Of a stretch of DNA of 64,000 bases, positions 47,701 to 54,766 are shown piece by piece. The position numbers were made by a program, and so were the translations under genes. The stretch is from positions 1,178,001 through 1,242,000 of the forward strand of contig JPOM01000001.1 of the NCBI GenBank assembly GCA_000733915.1, in the 5' to 3' direction. This DNA comes from Caulobacteraceae bacterium PMMR1. GTDB lineage: Bacteria; Pseudomonadota; Alphaproteobacteria; Caulobacterales; Caulobacteraceae. The notes below the pieces were generated by a model. The model was not told where the DNA came from. It worked only from the letters and a program-made list of their open reading frames with translations, and did no database searches. How positions within the stretch are numbered: position 1 is the stretch's first letter; the number at the start of each line of letters is the position of its first letter.

Positions 47701-48936
47701 GTCGCGGGGCGCATTCAGACGGAAGGACGGCTGAGCGGGACGCTGGCGGAGCTGCATGCGGACGGCCAGGCGAGCCTGAGCCGCGGCCGCTTCGCCGACG
47801 CCCCGACGGGGCTTGTCTTGCAGGACGTCAATGGGGCGGCGACCTTCGGCGGCAACACCGTCAATGTGAAGAGCCTCTCCGGCTCCGACGGCCGCGGCGG
47901 GACCCTCTCCGGGGCTGGCCGCATCTCGGTGGAGACGGCGGGCGCGTCGACCTTCGAGCTGAAGCTCAACCGCTTCCAGCTTATCGACAACGAGATCGCC
48001 CGCGCCATCGCCTCCGGCGCCGTGACTGTGACCCGCGACGCCAAGGGCCAGGCCAGGATCGTGGGCGCCCTTGGGATCGACCGGGCCGACATCACCGCCA
48101 AGCCGCTCACGCCCACGGGCGTCGTCAGCATGGAGGTGCGCGAAATCCATGTGCCCCGGCGCGAGGACGACTGGCTGGCTCAGCCCAAGACCGGCGGGCC
48201 CCAGGCGGCCCTGGACGTGGCGATCCGCGCCCCCCGCGGCGTCTTCGTGAAGGGGCGCGGTCTGAACGTGGAGCTGTCGGTGGACGCCCACGTCGGCGGC
48301 ACGACCAGCCAGCCGGACCTGACCGGCCTGGCGCGGGTGTTTCTGGGGTCCTACGACTTCTCCGGCAAGCGCTTCGAGTTCGATGAGAACGGGACCGTGC
48401 GCCTGGCCTCCAAGCCCGAGGCGATCCGCCTGGACCTGCGCGCCGTCCGGGAGGACCCGGCGCTGACCGCCGTGGTGCGGGTCCAGGGCACGGCCGCAAA
48501 GCCCGAAATCACCCTCAGCTCCACGCCCGTCCTGCCTCAGGACGAGGTGCTGTCGCGCGTGCTCTTCGGCGTCTCCGCATCCCAGCTTTCGCCCGGAGAG
48601 GCGGCGCAGCTGGCCGCGGCGGTGGCGGCCCTGGCCACGGGCGGCGGCTTCGACGTCATCGGAGGCCTCCGCCAGATCGCGGGCCTGGACCGGCTGGCGA
48701 TCGGCGCGGGGCCCGCGGGCGCGACCGTGTCCGGGGGGAAGTACGTGACCGACAACGTTTATGTCGAGCTGACCGGCGGCGGACGCAACACGACCACGAC
48801 CAACAGCGTGGAGGCGGCGCGTAGCGGCTCCTCCGCCCAGGTCGAGTGGCGGGTGCGGCGCGACCTCTCCATCGTCAGCCAAGTCTGGACCGGCGGCGAC
48901 GCGCGCCTGTCGATCCGCTTCCGCAAAGACTACTGA
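44719..48936 (+). CDS. tamB: Translocation and assembly module inner-membrane protein TamB
   Basis: 1405 residues. One N-terminal helix ('LWTALAIAAAVVAAALVGAR') is followed by a very long periplasmic beta-rich region of AsmA-like repeats. The C-terminal DUF490/TamB domain begins near residue 1040; 'GGRNTTTTNSVEAARSGSSA' and the closing 'RLSIRFRKDY' are typical. TamB spans the periplasm as a hydrophobic groove and pairs with TamA. Its TTG start shares bases with the tamA stop. A large antisense open frame on the other strand is a GC-rich artefact. Confidence 0.94.
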   Translation: MTANVDIPEAQEARPPRPGARPPSAHRRTLWTALAIAAAVVAAALVGARVAVNTDPGRAWLVRTLTGLRIGPAGRLQVQGLHGDILGDFRLDRLAIVDAKGPWLEARDAVVRWNAGELLARRVHVKSLLARRLTILRRPVMEQEPARPPQKLPVSLVLDDVRLGLETLPAFSVRHGLWDVAGALDLERSGDVLGRLEAQSRERAGDGVEARFQVGARQKLLVKVDAVEAEGGALAGALGLQADRRFYVHVLAEGATQAGRMTATTALAEITPLRAEATWGKAGTRVQAHALLGLSHWTHFLAERVGEAGDLDLTARRQSGDLYDIEGTFTGPKGRLHATGPVDWKTRAAKGLDVQLAVSDLHAWVPFPRIGPARAQGRLDGDLGHFRYAGRLDGERLDQNDFTLARMGGPAVFTHTPGEWRLQADLQGQGGGGRGVVASLLGPSPHVKLDGSRIKDGRFVFRVLDVQGRGVKVLAEGGQALFGGALGFKGSAVITDPAVAHKGAHGTLTGSWRASEPKGGHVWSFDFDARGERFASGYAEADRLVGSRPRLTAKASWGSEQGLVIDSANLAGAALQGTAKGRIDPNGGLGVDLTYEAKGPFGLGPVEIAGQVKGAGRLTGRLSEPRVDLQSDLASLDAGRLVIAPAHVSLSFLHGPQQTDGLIAVNGPSLYGPASAKAAFRLLESGIDLTGIVADAGGLKATGAVSLRGGAPSSADLDIALGPGAFLDAGRLAGTVKLTDARGSATAAVALTGQDIASPLIPVALRSLKLTANGPLSRLPYQLQASSDSPVAWKWRGSGVTFEDKGERKITLEGQGVIRRAAVQTLQPAVLRLGRDRTLSLKVSVGRGGRAELEGRLAPDGMEARATVSDVALTGFQPDYVGQVSGSATLKGRGAHLSGELTAALEGARSRDAPADLALAAQVRSTLVDTRLHLDAAATNVQGLKSSLTLDLPTEATAAPFRIALVRTKPLEGAFSADGEIRPLWDLIAGGQRSVAGRIQTEGRLSGTLAELHADGQASLSRGRFADAPTGLVLQDVNGAATFGGNTVNVKSLSGSDGRGGTLSGAGRISVETAGASTFELKLNRFQLIDNEIARAIASGAVTVTRDAKGQARIVGALGIDRADITAKPLTPTGVVSMEVREIHVPRREDDWLAQPKTGGPQAALDVAIRAPRGVFVKGRGLNVELSVDAHVGGTTSQPDLTGLARVFLGSYDFSGKRFEFDENGTVRLASKPEAIRLDLRAVREDPALTAVVRVQGTAAKPEITLSSTPVLPQDEVLSRVLFGVSASQLSPGEAAQLAAAVAALATGGGFDVIGGLRQIAGLDRLAIGAGPAGATVSGGKYVTDNVYVELTGGGRNTTTTNSVEAARSGSSAQVEWRVRRDLSIVSQVWTGGDARLSIRFRKDY

Positions 48937-48945
48937 ACGGGGGCT

Positions 48946-49827
48946 TCAGGCGGCGGTAGCGAGCCGCCCGCCGGCCTTGGCGTAGGCCTGGGTGCCGCGG
49001 GTGAAGACCCGATCGTCAGGCTGCACCGCCGTGATCGGGATGTCGCTGGCGCCGGCGAGCCGGTCGTAGAGCGGTGCGAAGTCCGTGCTCACTGTGACCT
49101 CGAGCAGGTGGTCCAGGGAGGGCACGACAAAATAGACCTGCTGAAAGTCGTCGATTCGATAGGGCGTGCGCATCACCCGCTCCAGATCGAACCCGATCCG
49201 GTTGGGGGAGGGGTCCTCCAGACAGAAGACCGACTCCGTGCGCGACGACACGATGCCGGCGCCATAGATCCGCAGGCCCTCCGGCGTGCCGAGCAGGCCG
49301 AACTCCACCGTGTACCAGTAAAGGCGCGCCAGGTTGCGAAGCCGGCCCATGCTCATGGCGCGCTGCCCGCCCTTGCCATAGGCCTGCATGTAGTCGGCGA
49401 AGACGGGATCGGTCAGCATCGGCACGTGACCGAAGACATCGTGGAAGACGTCGGGCTCCTGCAGATAGTCCAGCTGGTCGGCGCGGCGGATGAAGTTGCC
49501 CGCCGGAAAGCGCCGGTGCGCCAGGTGGTCGAAGAAGACCTCGTCCGGCACCAAGCCCGGCACCGCCACGACGCGCCAGCCGGTGAGGCGCTCCAACTTG
49601 TCGGACAGCTGCTCGAAGTCCGGGATGCCCTCCCCGTGCAGGTCCAGCGCATGCAGCCCCTTCAGGAACGCCTCGCAGGCGCGCCCGGGCAAAACCTCGG
49701 CCTGCCGCTCATAGAGCGTGACCCAGGTCGCGTGCTCCTGGGCCGTGTAGGCGCTCCAGCCCTGCGGGATCGTCCAGTCCGCGGCCGCGCCCTCCGGCGG
49801 GCCGCCGCTAAAACCGCCGGCGCTCAT
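48946..49827 (-). CDS. phhA: Phenylalanine 4-monooxygenase
   Basis: 293 residues of the aromatic amino acid hydroxylase fold, monomeric bacterial type without regulatory domain. The iron ligands are H129 and H134 in 'FHDVFGHVPMLTD' and E175 in 'LYWYTVEFGLL'. It hydroxylates phenylalanine to tyrosine using O2 and a tetrahydropterin. No pterin dehydratase (phhB) is adjacent. It converges on tamB with 9 bases between stops. No EcfG-like promoter was found upstream. Confidence 0.95.
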   Translation of the reverse strand: MSAGGFSGGPPEGAAADWTIPQGWSAYTAQEHATWVTLYERQAEVLPGRACEAFLKGLHALDLHGEGIPDFEQLSDKLERLTGWRVVAVPGLVPDEVFFDHLAHRRFPAGNFIRRADQLDYLQEPDVFHDVFGHVPMLTDPVFADYMQAYGKGGQRAMSMGRLRNLARLYWYTVEFGLLGTPEGLRIYGAGIVSSRTESVFCLEDPSPNRIGFDLERVMRTPYRIDDFQQVYFVVPSLDHLLEVTVSTDFAPLYDRLAGASDIPITAVQPDDRVFTRGTQAYAKAGGRLATAA

Positions 49828-49961
49828 GGGGTGAGCCTAATCCCGAAGACGTCAGTTTTCCAGCCGAACCCCGCCTCGTGCGCCCTTTCGGGAGGGACGT
49901 GCCGGGCTCTCCGGGGCGTATGGACACGGACCCGAGGAGCGGCGGCGGTCGAGGGGTCGCC

Positions 49962-50603
49962 CTAGTCGCGGCGCGAGTCCGCCTTGTCGTCCCGGCCTTC
50001 GTCTTCCCGGTCCTTGAAGCGGGCATCATGGCTGGAGAGCTGGTGCTCGCGCCACTGGCGGCGGTAAGCGGGGTCATGGTCGTCGTCGTGGTCCCGATCC
50101 GCGCTGTCGCCGTAGTAGCCCTGGCGGCCGCTCGCATGCTGGTCCTGGTTCCAGCGGGACCGCTGAGCGCTCGGGCTGACGTCGGACTGGCCGTAGGTCC
50201 CGCCGCCCTGGCCGCCCTGACCCTCGAAGCCGCGCTGGCCATAGCCGCCGACGTTGTCGCCGTACATGCCGCCGCCCGGACGGTCCGAGACGCCCTGGCT
50301 CAGCTGACCGTAGGAGGTCGTACCGCCCGGCGAGCCCTGGCCGCGGTCAAAGCCGCCCTGGCCGTAGCTGCCGCAGGCCCCGCCGGGCTGGCCCCGACCC
50401 GCGTCGCCGTAGCTCGAGCCGCCTCCCTGACGTTGGCCTTCGCCCTGCTCGCGCTCGAAGTTGCGATAGCCGCCTTGGCCCTGCTCGCCGAACGCGCGCT
50501 GCTCCTCCGGTCGCTGGCGATTTGAGTCGCGCTCCTCGTGCTCTCGGTTCTGGGTCCGATTCTGGTCGCTGCGACCGCCCCAAGATGTGTCCCGGTCCGG
50601 CAT
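49962..50603 (-). CDS. Disordered Gly/Gln-rich protein under an EcfG-type promoter
   Basis: 213 residues with no recognisable folded domain. The centre (about 40-150) is Gly/Gln/Ser/Tyr-rich with recurring 'GGYGQ' and 'YGQGGFDRGQG'-like units, of prion-like composition. Both ends are charged: 'NREHEERDSNRQRPEEQRAF' and an Asp/Arg tail. The segment 'DPAYRRQWREHQLSSHDARF' resembles the 'DPxYxxWRxxQ' end of small stress-linked alphaproteobacterial proteins. An EcfG-like promoter (50642-50666) is 39 bases upstream. It probably accumulates in stress or stationary phase. Function unknown. Confidence 0.75.
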   Translation of the reverse strand: MPDRDTSWGGRSDQNRTQNREHEERDSNRQRPEEQRAFGEQGQGGYRNFEREQGEGQRQGGGSSYGDAGRGQPGGACGSYGQGGFDRGQGSPGGTTSYGQLSQGVSDRPGGGMYGDNVGGYGQRGFEGQGGQGGGTYGQSDVSPSAQRSRWNQDQHASGRQGYYGDSADRDHDDDHDPAYRRQWREHQLSSHDARFKDREDEGRDDKADSRRD

Positions 50604-50641
50604 GGCTCTGTTCCTCCACAGGAAACCTCGTCTGCAGGGAC

Positions 50642-50666
50642 AACCGGAGCCCTCCCTTGCAGTTCC
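50642..50666 (-). promoter_or_regulatory. EcfG-type promoter for the Gly/Gln-rich protein gene
   Basis: On the minus strand GGAAC (50666-50662) is followed after 16 bases by GGTT (50645-50642). The EcfG consensus is GGAAC-N16/17-CGTT; only the first base of the -10 box differs. The downstream ATG is 39 bases from the -10 box. Confidence 0.75.
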
Positions 50667-50814
50667 AGGTTCACAGAGGCGTGAGACGGGCTGCGCGTGC
50701 CGCGAACGGACCCCTCGGCCGTCGCCCGGGACGCGAAAAGCCTTTCCATTCGGTGCGACATCTTGTTACGACCGGGCAAGGGTGGCGTCAGCCAGCGACG
50801 GATCGTCCAACTAG

Positions 50815-51030
50815 ATGATTGCAGCGGCGAGTTCCCGACCGGCGCACTACGTGCAGCCGGTCAGCGTAGCCCGAGCCGACCGGGCAAGCGGTATTTCCGA
50901 GACCTTGAAGGGCGTCTACGACGGCGTCGCAGCCGCGCCCCTGCCGGACCGGCTGGCGCGCCTGGCCGAGCAGCTGGAAGCGGCGCTGCAGAGCGGCAGG
51001 CTCCTGTCCCAGGGCGGCGAGGACGGCTGA
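50815..51030 (+). CDS. nepR: NepR-type anti-sigma factor
   Basis: 71 residues. The segment 'ISETLKGVYDGVAAAPLPDR' followed by 'LARLAEQLEAAL' matches the two-helix core of NepR, which binds and sequesters EcfG and is titrated by phosphorylated PhyR. The N-terminal ~25 residues are variable, as usual. Unusually, the gene is convergent with ecfG (stops 6 bases apart), whereas in Caulobacter nepR precedes the sigma gene in one operon. No EcfG-type promoter was found upstream of it, and the ATG has only a weak ribosome site. Confidence 0.75.
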   Translation: MIAAASSRPAHYVQPVSVARADRASGISETLKGVYDGVAAAPLPDRLARLAEQLEAALQSGRLLSQGGEDG

Positions 51031-51036
51031 GCGCCC

Positions 51037-51627
51037 TCACTCCAGCCCGATCTCGGCGATAGGGCCGTCGCTGGCGAAGGTCTCGAGCACTTCCTCCGCG
51101 TCCATGATGCGCAGCAACCGCGCTCGGGCGCGGTTCACCCGGCTCTTGATGGTGCCGAGCGCACAGCCGCAGATCTCCGCCGCCTCCTCGTAGGTCAGGC
51201 CCGCAGCGCCCACCAGGATCAGCGCCTCCCGATGGTCGGTCGGAAGTCGCTGGAGCGCCGACTGCAGCGCCCGGACCGCGATGCTCCAGTCCTGGGTCGG
51301 CGCGGCGCTGAGGGTGGCGGCATGCTTGCCGTCCTCGTCCTGCACCTCGCGACGGCGGCGCACCACGGCGGTGTAATAGGTGTTGCGCAAGATGGTGAAG
51401 AGCCAGGCTCGCAGGTTGGTGCCCGGCTCGAACTTGTCGCGGTTGGTCCAGGCCTTGATCAGGGTGTCCTGGACCAGGTCGTCGGCGTCGGAGCCGTTGT
51501 GGCTGAGCGACCAAGCGAAGGCGCGAAGGGCGGGGATCATCGCGATCACCTGCTGGCGCCAGTCCTCAACCGTTGGGTCGCGTGCGTTGTCCCCCCGCGC
51601 CGCCGAGGACTCGCGCGCTACTGTCAT
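51037..51627 (-). CDS. ecfG: General stress response ECF sigma factor EcfG
   Basis: 196 residues. Region 2 includes 'ALRAFAWSLSHNGSDADDLV' and 'QDTLIKAWTNRDKF', then 'GTNLRAWLFTILRNTYYT'. Region 4 has 'LPTDHREALILVGAAGLTYE', then 'EAAEICGCALGTIKSRVNRA'. These match EcfG (SigT of Caulobacter). The ATG at 51627 was chosen, as upstream codons do not fit the family. An EcfG-consensus promoter lies 90 bases upstream, indicating autoregulation. Its partners nepR and phyR are both in this window; a PhyK-type kinase is not. Confidence 0.93.
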   Translation of the reverse strand: MTVARESSAARGDNARDPTVEDWRQQVIAMIPALRAFAWSLSHNGSDADDLVQDTLIKAWTNRDKFEPGTNLRAWLFTILRNTYYTAVVRRRREVQDEDGKHAATLSAAPTQDWSIAVRALQSALQRLPTDHREALILVGAAGLTYEEAAEICGCALGTIKSRVNRARARLLRIMDAEEVLETFASDGPIAEIGLE

Positions 51628-51717
51628 GGAACTCTCCGCGCCGAAGGTTTCGCCCCGCGGCGGTTGCGGCAGGTCCCCGTCCGCCGGCCGACGCTTCTCG
51701 ATGAGGGTCGGGGGCTG

Positions 51718-51742
51718 AACGCCTCCTCCGGGGGAGCGTTCC
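51718..51742 (-). promoter_or_regulatory. EcfG-type promoter for ecfG (autoregulation)
   Basis: On the minus strand GGAAC (51742-51738), 16 bases, then CGTT (51721-51718): an exact match to the EcfG consensus. It would drive ecfG with a 5' leader of about 85 bases. The divergent egtB-egtD gene begins at 51833, but no matching plus-strand promoter was seen there. Confidence 0.85.
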
Positions 51743-51832
51743 GCGGTTCCACTTGGGTCGATGCGCCCCGACCGGGTTGAAATACGCGACAATCCAACGC
51801 ACCTCTGCGGGCGAAGACCGGCGGAGGCGCGC

Positions 51833-54079
51833 ATGACCTGGAAGTCCACCGCCGATGTCGCGCGGGCGGCGCTCGACAGCGATCTGGCGCATCGGTTCAA
51901 GACCGTCCGTACACTGACGGAAACCCTCGCCGCGCCCCTCTCGCCTGAGGACCAGGCGGCGCAGTCCATGCCCGACGCCAGCCCCGCCAAGTGGCACCGG
52001 GCGCACACGACCTGGTTCTTCGAGACCTTCCTGCTCCAGCCGCTGGACGGCTATGCGCCCTTCGATCCCGCCTATGGCTATCTCTTCAACTCCTACTACG
52101 AGGCGGTCGGGCCCCGGCACGCCAGGCCCAAGCGCGGACTGATCACCCGCCCCTCGGCGGAGGCGGTCGGAGCTTATCGCGCTCATGTCGACGCGGCCGT
52201 CGTGGACGCGCTGGCGGCCGGGCGGTTCGCGCCCGCGGCGCTGGCCCTGCTCGAGCTCGGCCTGGCCCACGAACAGCAGCACCAGGAGCTGCTCCTGACC
52301 GACATCTTGCATCTGCTATCGGAGAACCCGCTCCAACCCGCCTACCGCGGCGCCTCGCCGCCGTCGGCGGTGTCCGGCGATCCGGGGGCGTTAGGCTGGG
52401 TCGAGCACGACGGCGGCTTGGTCGAAATCGGGCATGCCGACGAGGGCTTCGCGTTCGACAACGAGACGCCGCGTCACCGCGTCTTTCTTGAGCCCTACGC
52501 CCTGGCCGACCGGCTTGTGAGCAATGCGGAGTGGCAGGCCTTCATCGCGGACGGCGGCTACGAGCGGCCTGAGCTTTGGCTCGCCGAGGGGTGGGCCGTG
52601 CGCGAGGCGCAGGCCTGGACCGCGCCCCTCTACTGGCGTCGTGAGGGCGGGGCGGGCGCTTGGACCACCTTCACGCTGCGGGGCCGCATCCCGGTCTCCC
52701 CCCACGCGCCGGTGACCCACGTCAGCTACTACGAGGCCGACGCCTTCGCCCGCTGGTCGGGGGCGCGGCTGCCGACGGAGGCGGAGTGGGAGCACGCGGC
52801 CGCGGGCCGCCCCGCCGAGGGCGCCTTCCTCGACCTCGCTCGGCTACTGCCTGTGGGGGCTAAGGCCGGGGAAATGGGCCTTCGCCAGCTCTACGGCGAC
52901 TGCTGGGAGTGGACGGCTTCGGCCTATCAGCCCTACCCGGGGTTCCGCCCGGCCGGCGGCGCTGTGGGCGAGTACAACGGCAAGTTCATGGTCAACCAGA
53001 TGGTGCTCCGCGGCGGCTCTTGCGCCACGCCGCCGGGCCATGTCCGTGCGAGCTACCGCAACTTCTTTCACCCCGACCGCCGCTGGCAGTTCACGGGCGT
53101 GCGGCTCGCGCGGGATGTGCAGGGCGGACGCGGCCGGGCTCGCGCCAAGACCGCCGAGGGTTTCCTGGCCGATGTCGTGAAGGGCCTGTCCGCCTCGCCC
53201 AAGACCCTGCCGGCCAAGTACTTCTACGACGCGGAAGGCTCGCGCCTGTTCGAGGCGATCACCGAGCTGCCGGAGTACTATCCGACCCGGGTGGAGGCCG
53301 AGCTCCTCGGCCGCATCGCCCCTGAGATCGCGACGCTCCTGGCCGACGGCGCGGTCCTCGTCGAGTATGGCAGCGGAGCCAGCACCAAGACGCGTAAGCT
53401 GCTCGACGCCGCGCCCGCCATCACGGCGTATGCGCCCGTCGACATCAGCCCTTCGGCGCTGGAGGGCGCGGCGGCGGTGATCCGACGCGACTATCCGAGG
53501 CTCACAGTGCGGCCCGTCACGGCGGACTTCACCCAGCCCTTCGAGCTGCCTGGGGACCTAGAGGGACCGAGGGTCGGCTTCTTCCCGGGCTCCACCATCG
53601 GCAACTTCACCCAGGGCGAAGCGGAGGCGTTCCTGCGCACGGCGCGCGAGGCGCTGGGCCCGAGCGCGCTCTTTCTCGTGGGCGTGGACACGGTCAAGGC
53701 GCCCGAGGTGCTGATCGCGGCCTATGACGACGCTCAGGGCGTGACGGCGGCCTTCAATCGCAACATCCTGGCCCGGGCCAATAAGGAGCTCGGGGCCGAC
53801 TTCGACCTGCGCGCCTTCGCGCACGAGGCGCGCTGGAACGCGGCTGAGAGCCGGATGGAGATGCACCTTAAGGCGCTGCGGCCGATGAAGGTCTCGGTCG
53901 GCGGGCGTTCGTTCGCCCTCGCCGAAGGCGAGACGATCCACACGGAGAACAGCTACAAATACGCGCCCGAAGTCTTCCGAGCGTTAGCGACCCGGGCGGG
54001 CTGGCGCGCGCTGCAGACCTGGACGGCCCCCGAACCGTCCTTCGCCGTCTTCCTCCTGCAGGCGGACGCGGCGGCCTGA
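51833..54079 (+). CDS. egtB/egtD: Ergothioneine biosynthesis fusion: EgtB sulfoxide synthase + EgtD histidine methyltransferase
   Basis: A single 748-residue frame. Residues 1-427 are EgtB: a DinB-like domain with iron-ligand candidates H55/H58 ('KWHRAHTTWFFETF'), H146 and H150 ('HEQQHQELLLTDIL'), then an FGE-sulfatase domain ('PVTHVSYYEADAFARWSG', 'VLRGGSCATPPGHVRASYRN'). Residues ~430-748 are EgtD: 'LPAKYFYDAEGSRLFEAITE', SAM-binding 'EYGSGASTKTRKLLD', 'FFPGSTIGNF'. EgtD trimethylates histidine and EgtB oxidatively joins hercynine to a thiol donor. Each half has full normal length with almost no linker, so a lost stop codon cannot be ruled out. Divergent from ecfG. Confidence 0.9.
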   Translation: MTWKSTADVARAALDSDLAHRFKTVRTLTETLAAPLSPEDQAAQSMPDASPAKWHRAHTTWFFETFLLQPLDGYAPFDPAYGYLFNSYYEAVGPRHARPKRGLITRPSAEAVGAYRAHVDAAVVDALAAGRFAPAALALLELGLAHEQQHQELLLTDILHLLSENPLQPAYRGASPPSAVSGDPGALGWVEHDGGLVEIGHADEGFAFDNETPRHRVFLEPYALADRLVSNAEWQAFIADGGYERPELWLAEGWAVREAQAWTAPLYWRREGGAGAWTTFTLRGRIPVSPHAPVTHVSYYEADAFARWSGARLPTEAEWEHAAAGRPAEGAFLDLARLLPVGAKAGEMGLRQLYGDCWEWTASAYQPYPGFRPAGGAVGEYNGKFMVNQMVLRGGSCATPPGHVRASYRNFFHPDRRWQFTGVRLARDVQGGRGRARAKTAEGFLADVVKGLSASPKTLPAKYFYDAEGSRLFEAITELPEYYPTRVEAELLGRIAPEIATLLADGAVLVEYGSGASTKTRKLLDAAPAITAYAPVDISPSALEGAAAVIRRDYPRLTVRPVTADFTQPFELPGDLEGPRVGFFPGSTIGNFTQGEAEAFLRTAREALGPSALFLVGVDTVKAPEVLIAAYDDAQGVTAAFNRNILARANKELGADFDLRAFAHEARWNAAESRMEMHLKALRPMKVSVGGRSFALAEGETIHTENSYKYAPEVFRALATRAGWRALQTWTAPEPSFAVFLLQADAAA

Positions 54080-54117
54080 AGCGTAACCCTCCAAGCCGCC
54101 CGCCCCCGGCGCGGACG

Positions 54118-54330
54118 TCAGCTGTTCGGCTGCTTGCGCCGCGCGCCCTGGCTGGCTTCGCCGCCCTTGCGACCGGCCTGAGCGGCCAGCTCGCGGTCCT
54201 GAGAGAAGCTGCGCTTCTCGTTCGGCACGCTCTCGCCGCCCTTGCGAGCGATGGCGCGCTGCTTTTCCGGGTCCATCGAGGCGAAACCACGATTGGATTT
54301 GCCGCTGGTCTGCGAGGCTCCTTGGGCCAT
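54118..54330 (-). CDS. KGG-repeat stress protein (GsiB-like)
   Basis: 70 residues, strongly hydrophilic. It has the repeat pattern 'GFASMDPEKQRAIARKGGES' and 'ELAAQAGRKGGEASQG', the KGG motif of stress- and desiccation-induced proteins. A ribosome site AAGGAG lies 8 bases before the ATG. An EcfG-like promoter 54 bases upstream (54383-54408) places it in the general stress regulon. An upstream in-frame extension exists but contains the putative promoter, so it is rejected. Confidence 0.85.
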   Translation of the reverse strand: MAQGASQTSGKSNRGFASMDPEKQRAIARKGGESVPNEKRSFSQDRELAAQAGRKGGEASQGARRKQPNS

Positions 54331-54382
54331 GGAAGAAACTCCTTTACGCGGGGTGTTCGGGGTGGGACGCAAGTGGCGCTTT

Positions 54383-54408
54383 AACTCCGCCTCATCAATC
54401 GGAGTTCC
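54383..54408 (-). promoter_or_regulatory. EcfG-like promoter for the KGG-repeat gene
   Basis: On the minus strand GGAAC (54408-54404), 17 bases, then AGTT (54386-54383). The -35 box is exact, spacing is within the 16-17 range, and the -10 box differs from CGTT at its first base. Less certain than the promoters of phyR and ecfG. Confidence 0.6.
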
Positions 54409-54443
54409 GTCGTCCGGATTAGACTTGCGCGCGCCATCGCTGT

Positions 54444-54650
54444 TCACGCCATCGCGCCTGAGATACTGAATCCAGGCGCGCTGGACGGCCAGACGGAAAG
54501 TACATCGATGGGGCGACTGTCGCCGTCGTCGCCTGGCGCGCCGGGATCGATCGGCGCTTCCTCTGGCGCGCCGGCTGGATCGATCTCTGGCTGCGGGCTG
54601 TCGGGTACGTCGCTCTCGGGCGGCGTCGGGGCGGGATAGGGGTCGCCCAT
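54444..54650 (-). CDS. Small acidic Pro-rich disordered protein
   Basis: About 68 residues, rich in Pro, Asp and Glu ('PAPTPPESDVPDSPQPEIDP', 'GAPEEAPIDPGAPGDDGD'). Similar small 'TPPEIDP'-style proteins are frequent in Alphaproteobacteria and have no known function. The ATG at 54650 has GGAGGA about 8 bases upstream; an ATG nine codons earlier lacks this. A degenerate EcfG-like site (CGAAC, 16 bases, TGTT at 54704-54679) may lie upstream. The last ~20 residues look less conserved in style, so the 3' end could be affected by a frame error. Confidence 0.55.
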   Translation of the reverse strand: MGDPYPAPTPPESDVPDSPQPEIDPAGAPEEAPIDPGAPGDDGDSRPIDVLSVWPSSAPGFSISGAMA

Positions 54651-54766
54651 GCTTTGGTCCTCCGGCGTGTCGCCCACACAACACCTGGGCCGCAGGACGG
54701 TTCGCCGCAGACACGAGTTTCCGGTCCTACTCTTGCGTCGAGGGTGAAACGCGGCACCGTGCGCCC

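Noticed and set aside
44695-48882. A 1395-codon minus-strand frame over tamB
   Set aside because: Pure antisense of tamB with His/Arg/Gln-rich composition typical of complement frames in GC-rich DNA.
51628-51832. An EcfG promoter driving the egtB-egtD gene on the plus strand
   Set aside because: A GGAAC at 51628 is followed by GTT after only 14 bases, with no CGTT at the right distance.
54331-54714. Upstream in-frame extension of the KGG protein
   Set aside because: It would run through the EcfG-like promoter and overlap the small acidic gene; the ATG at 54330 has a good ribosome site.
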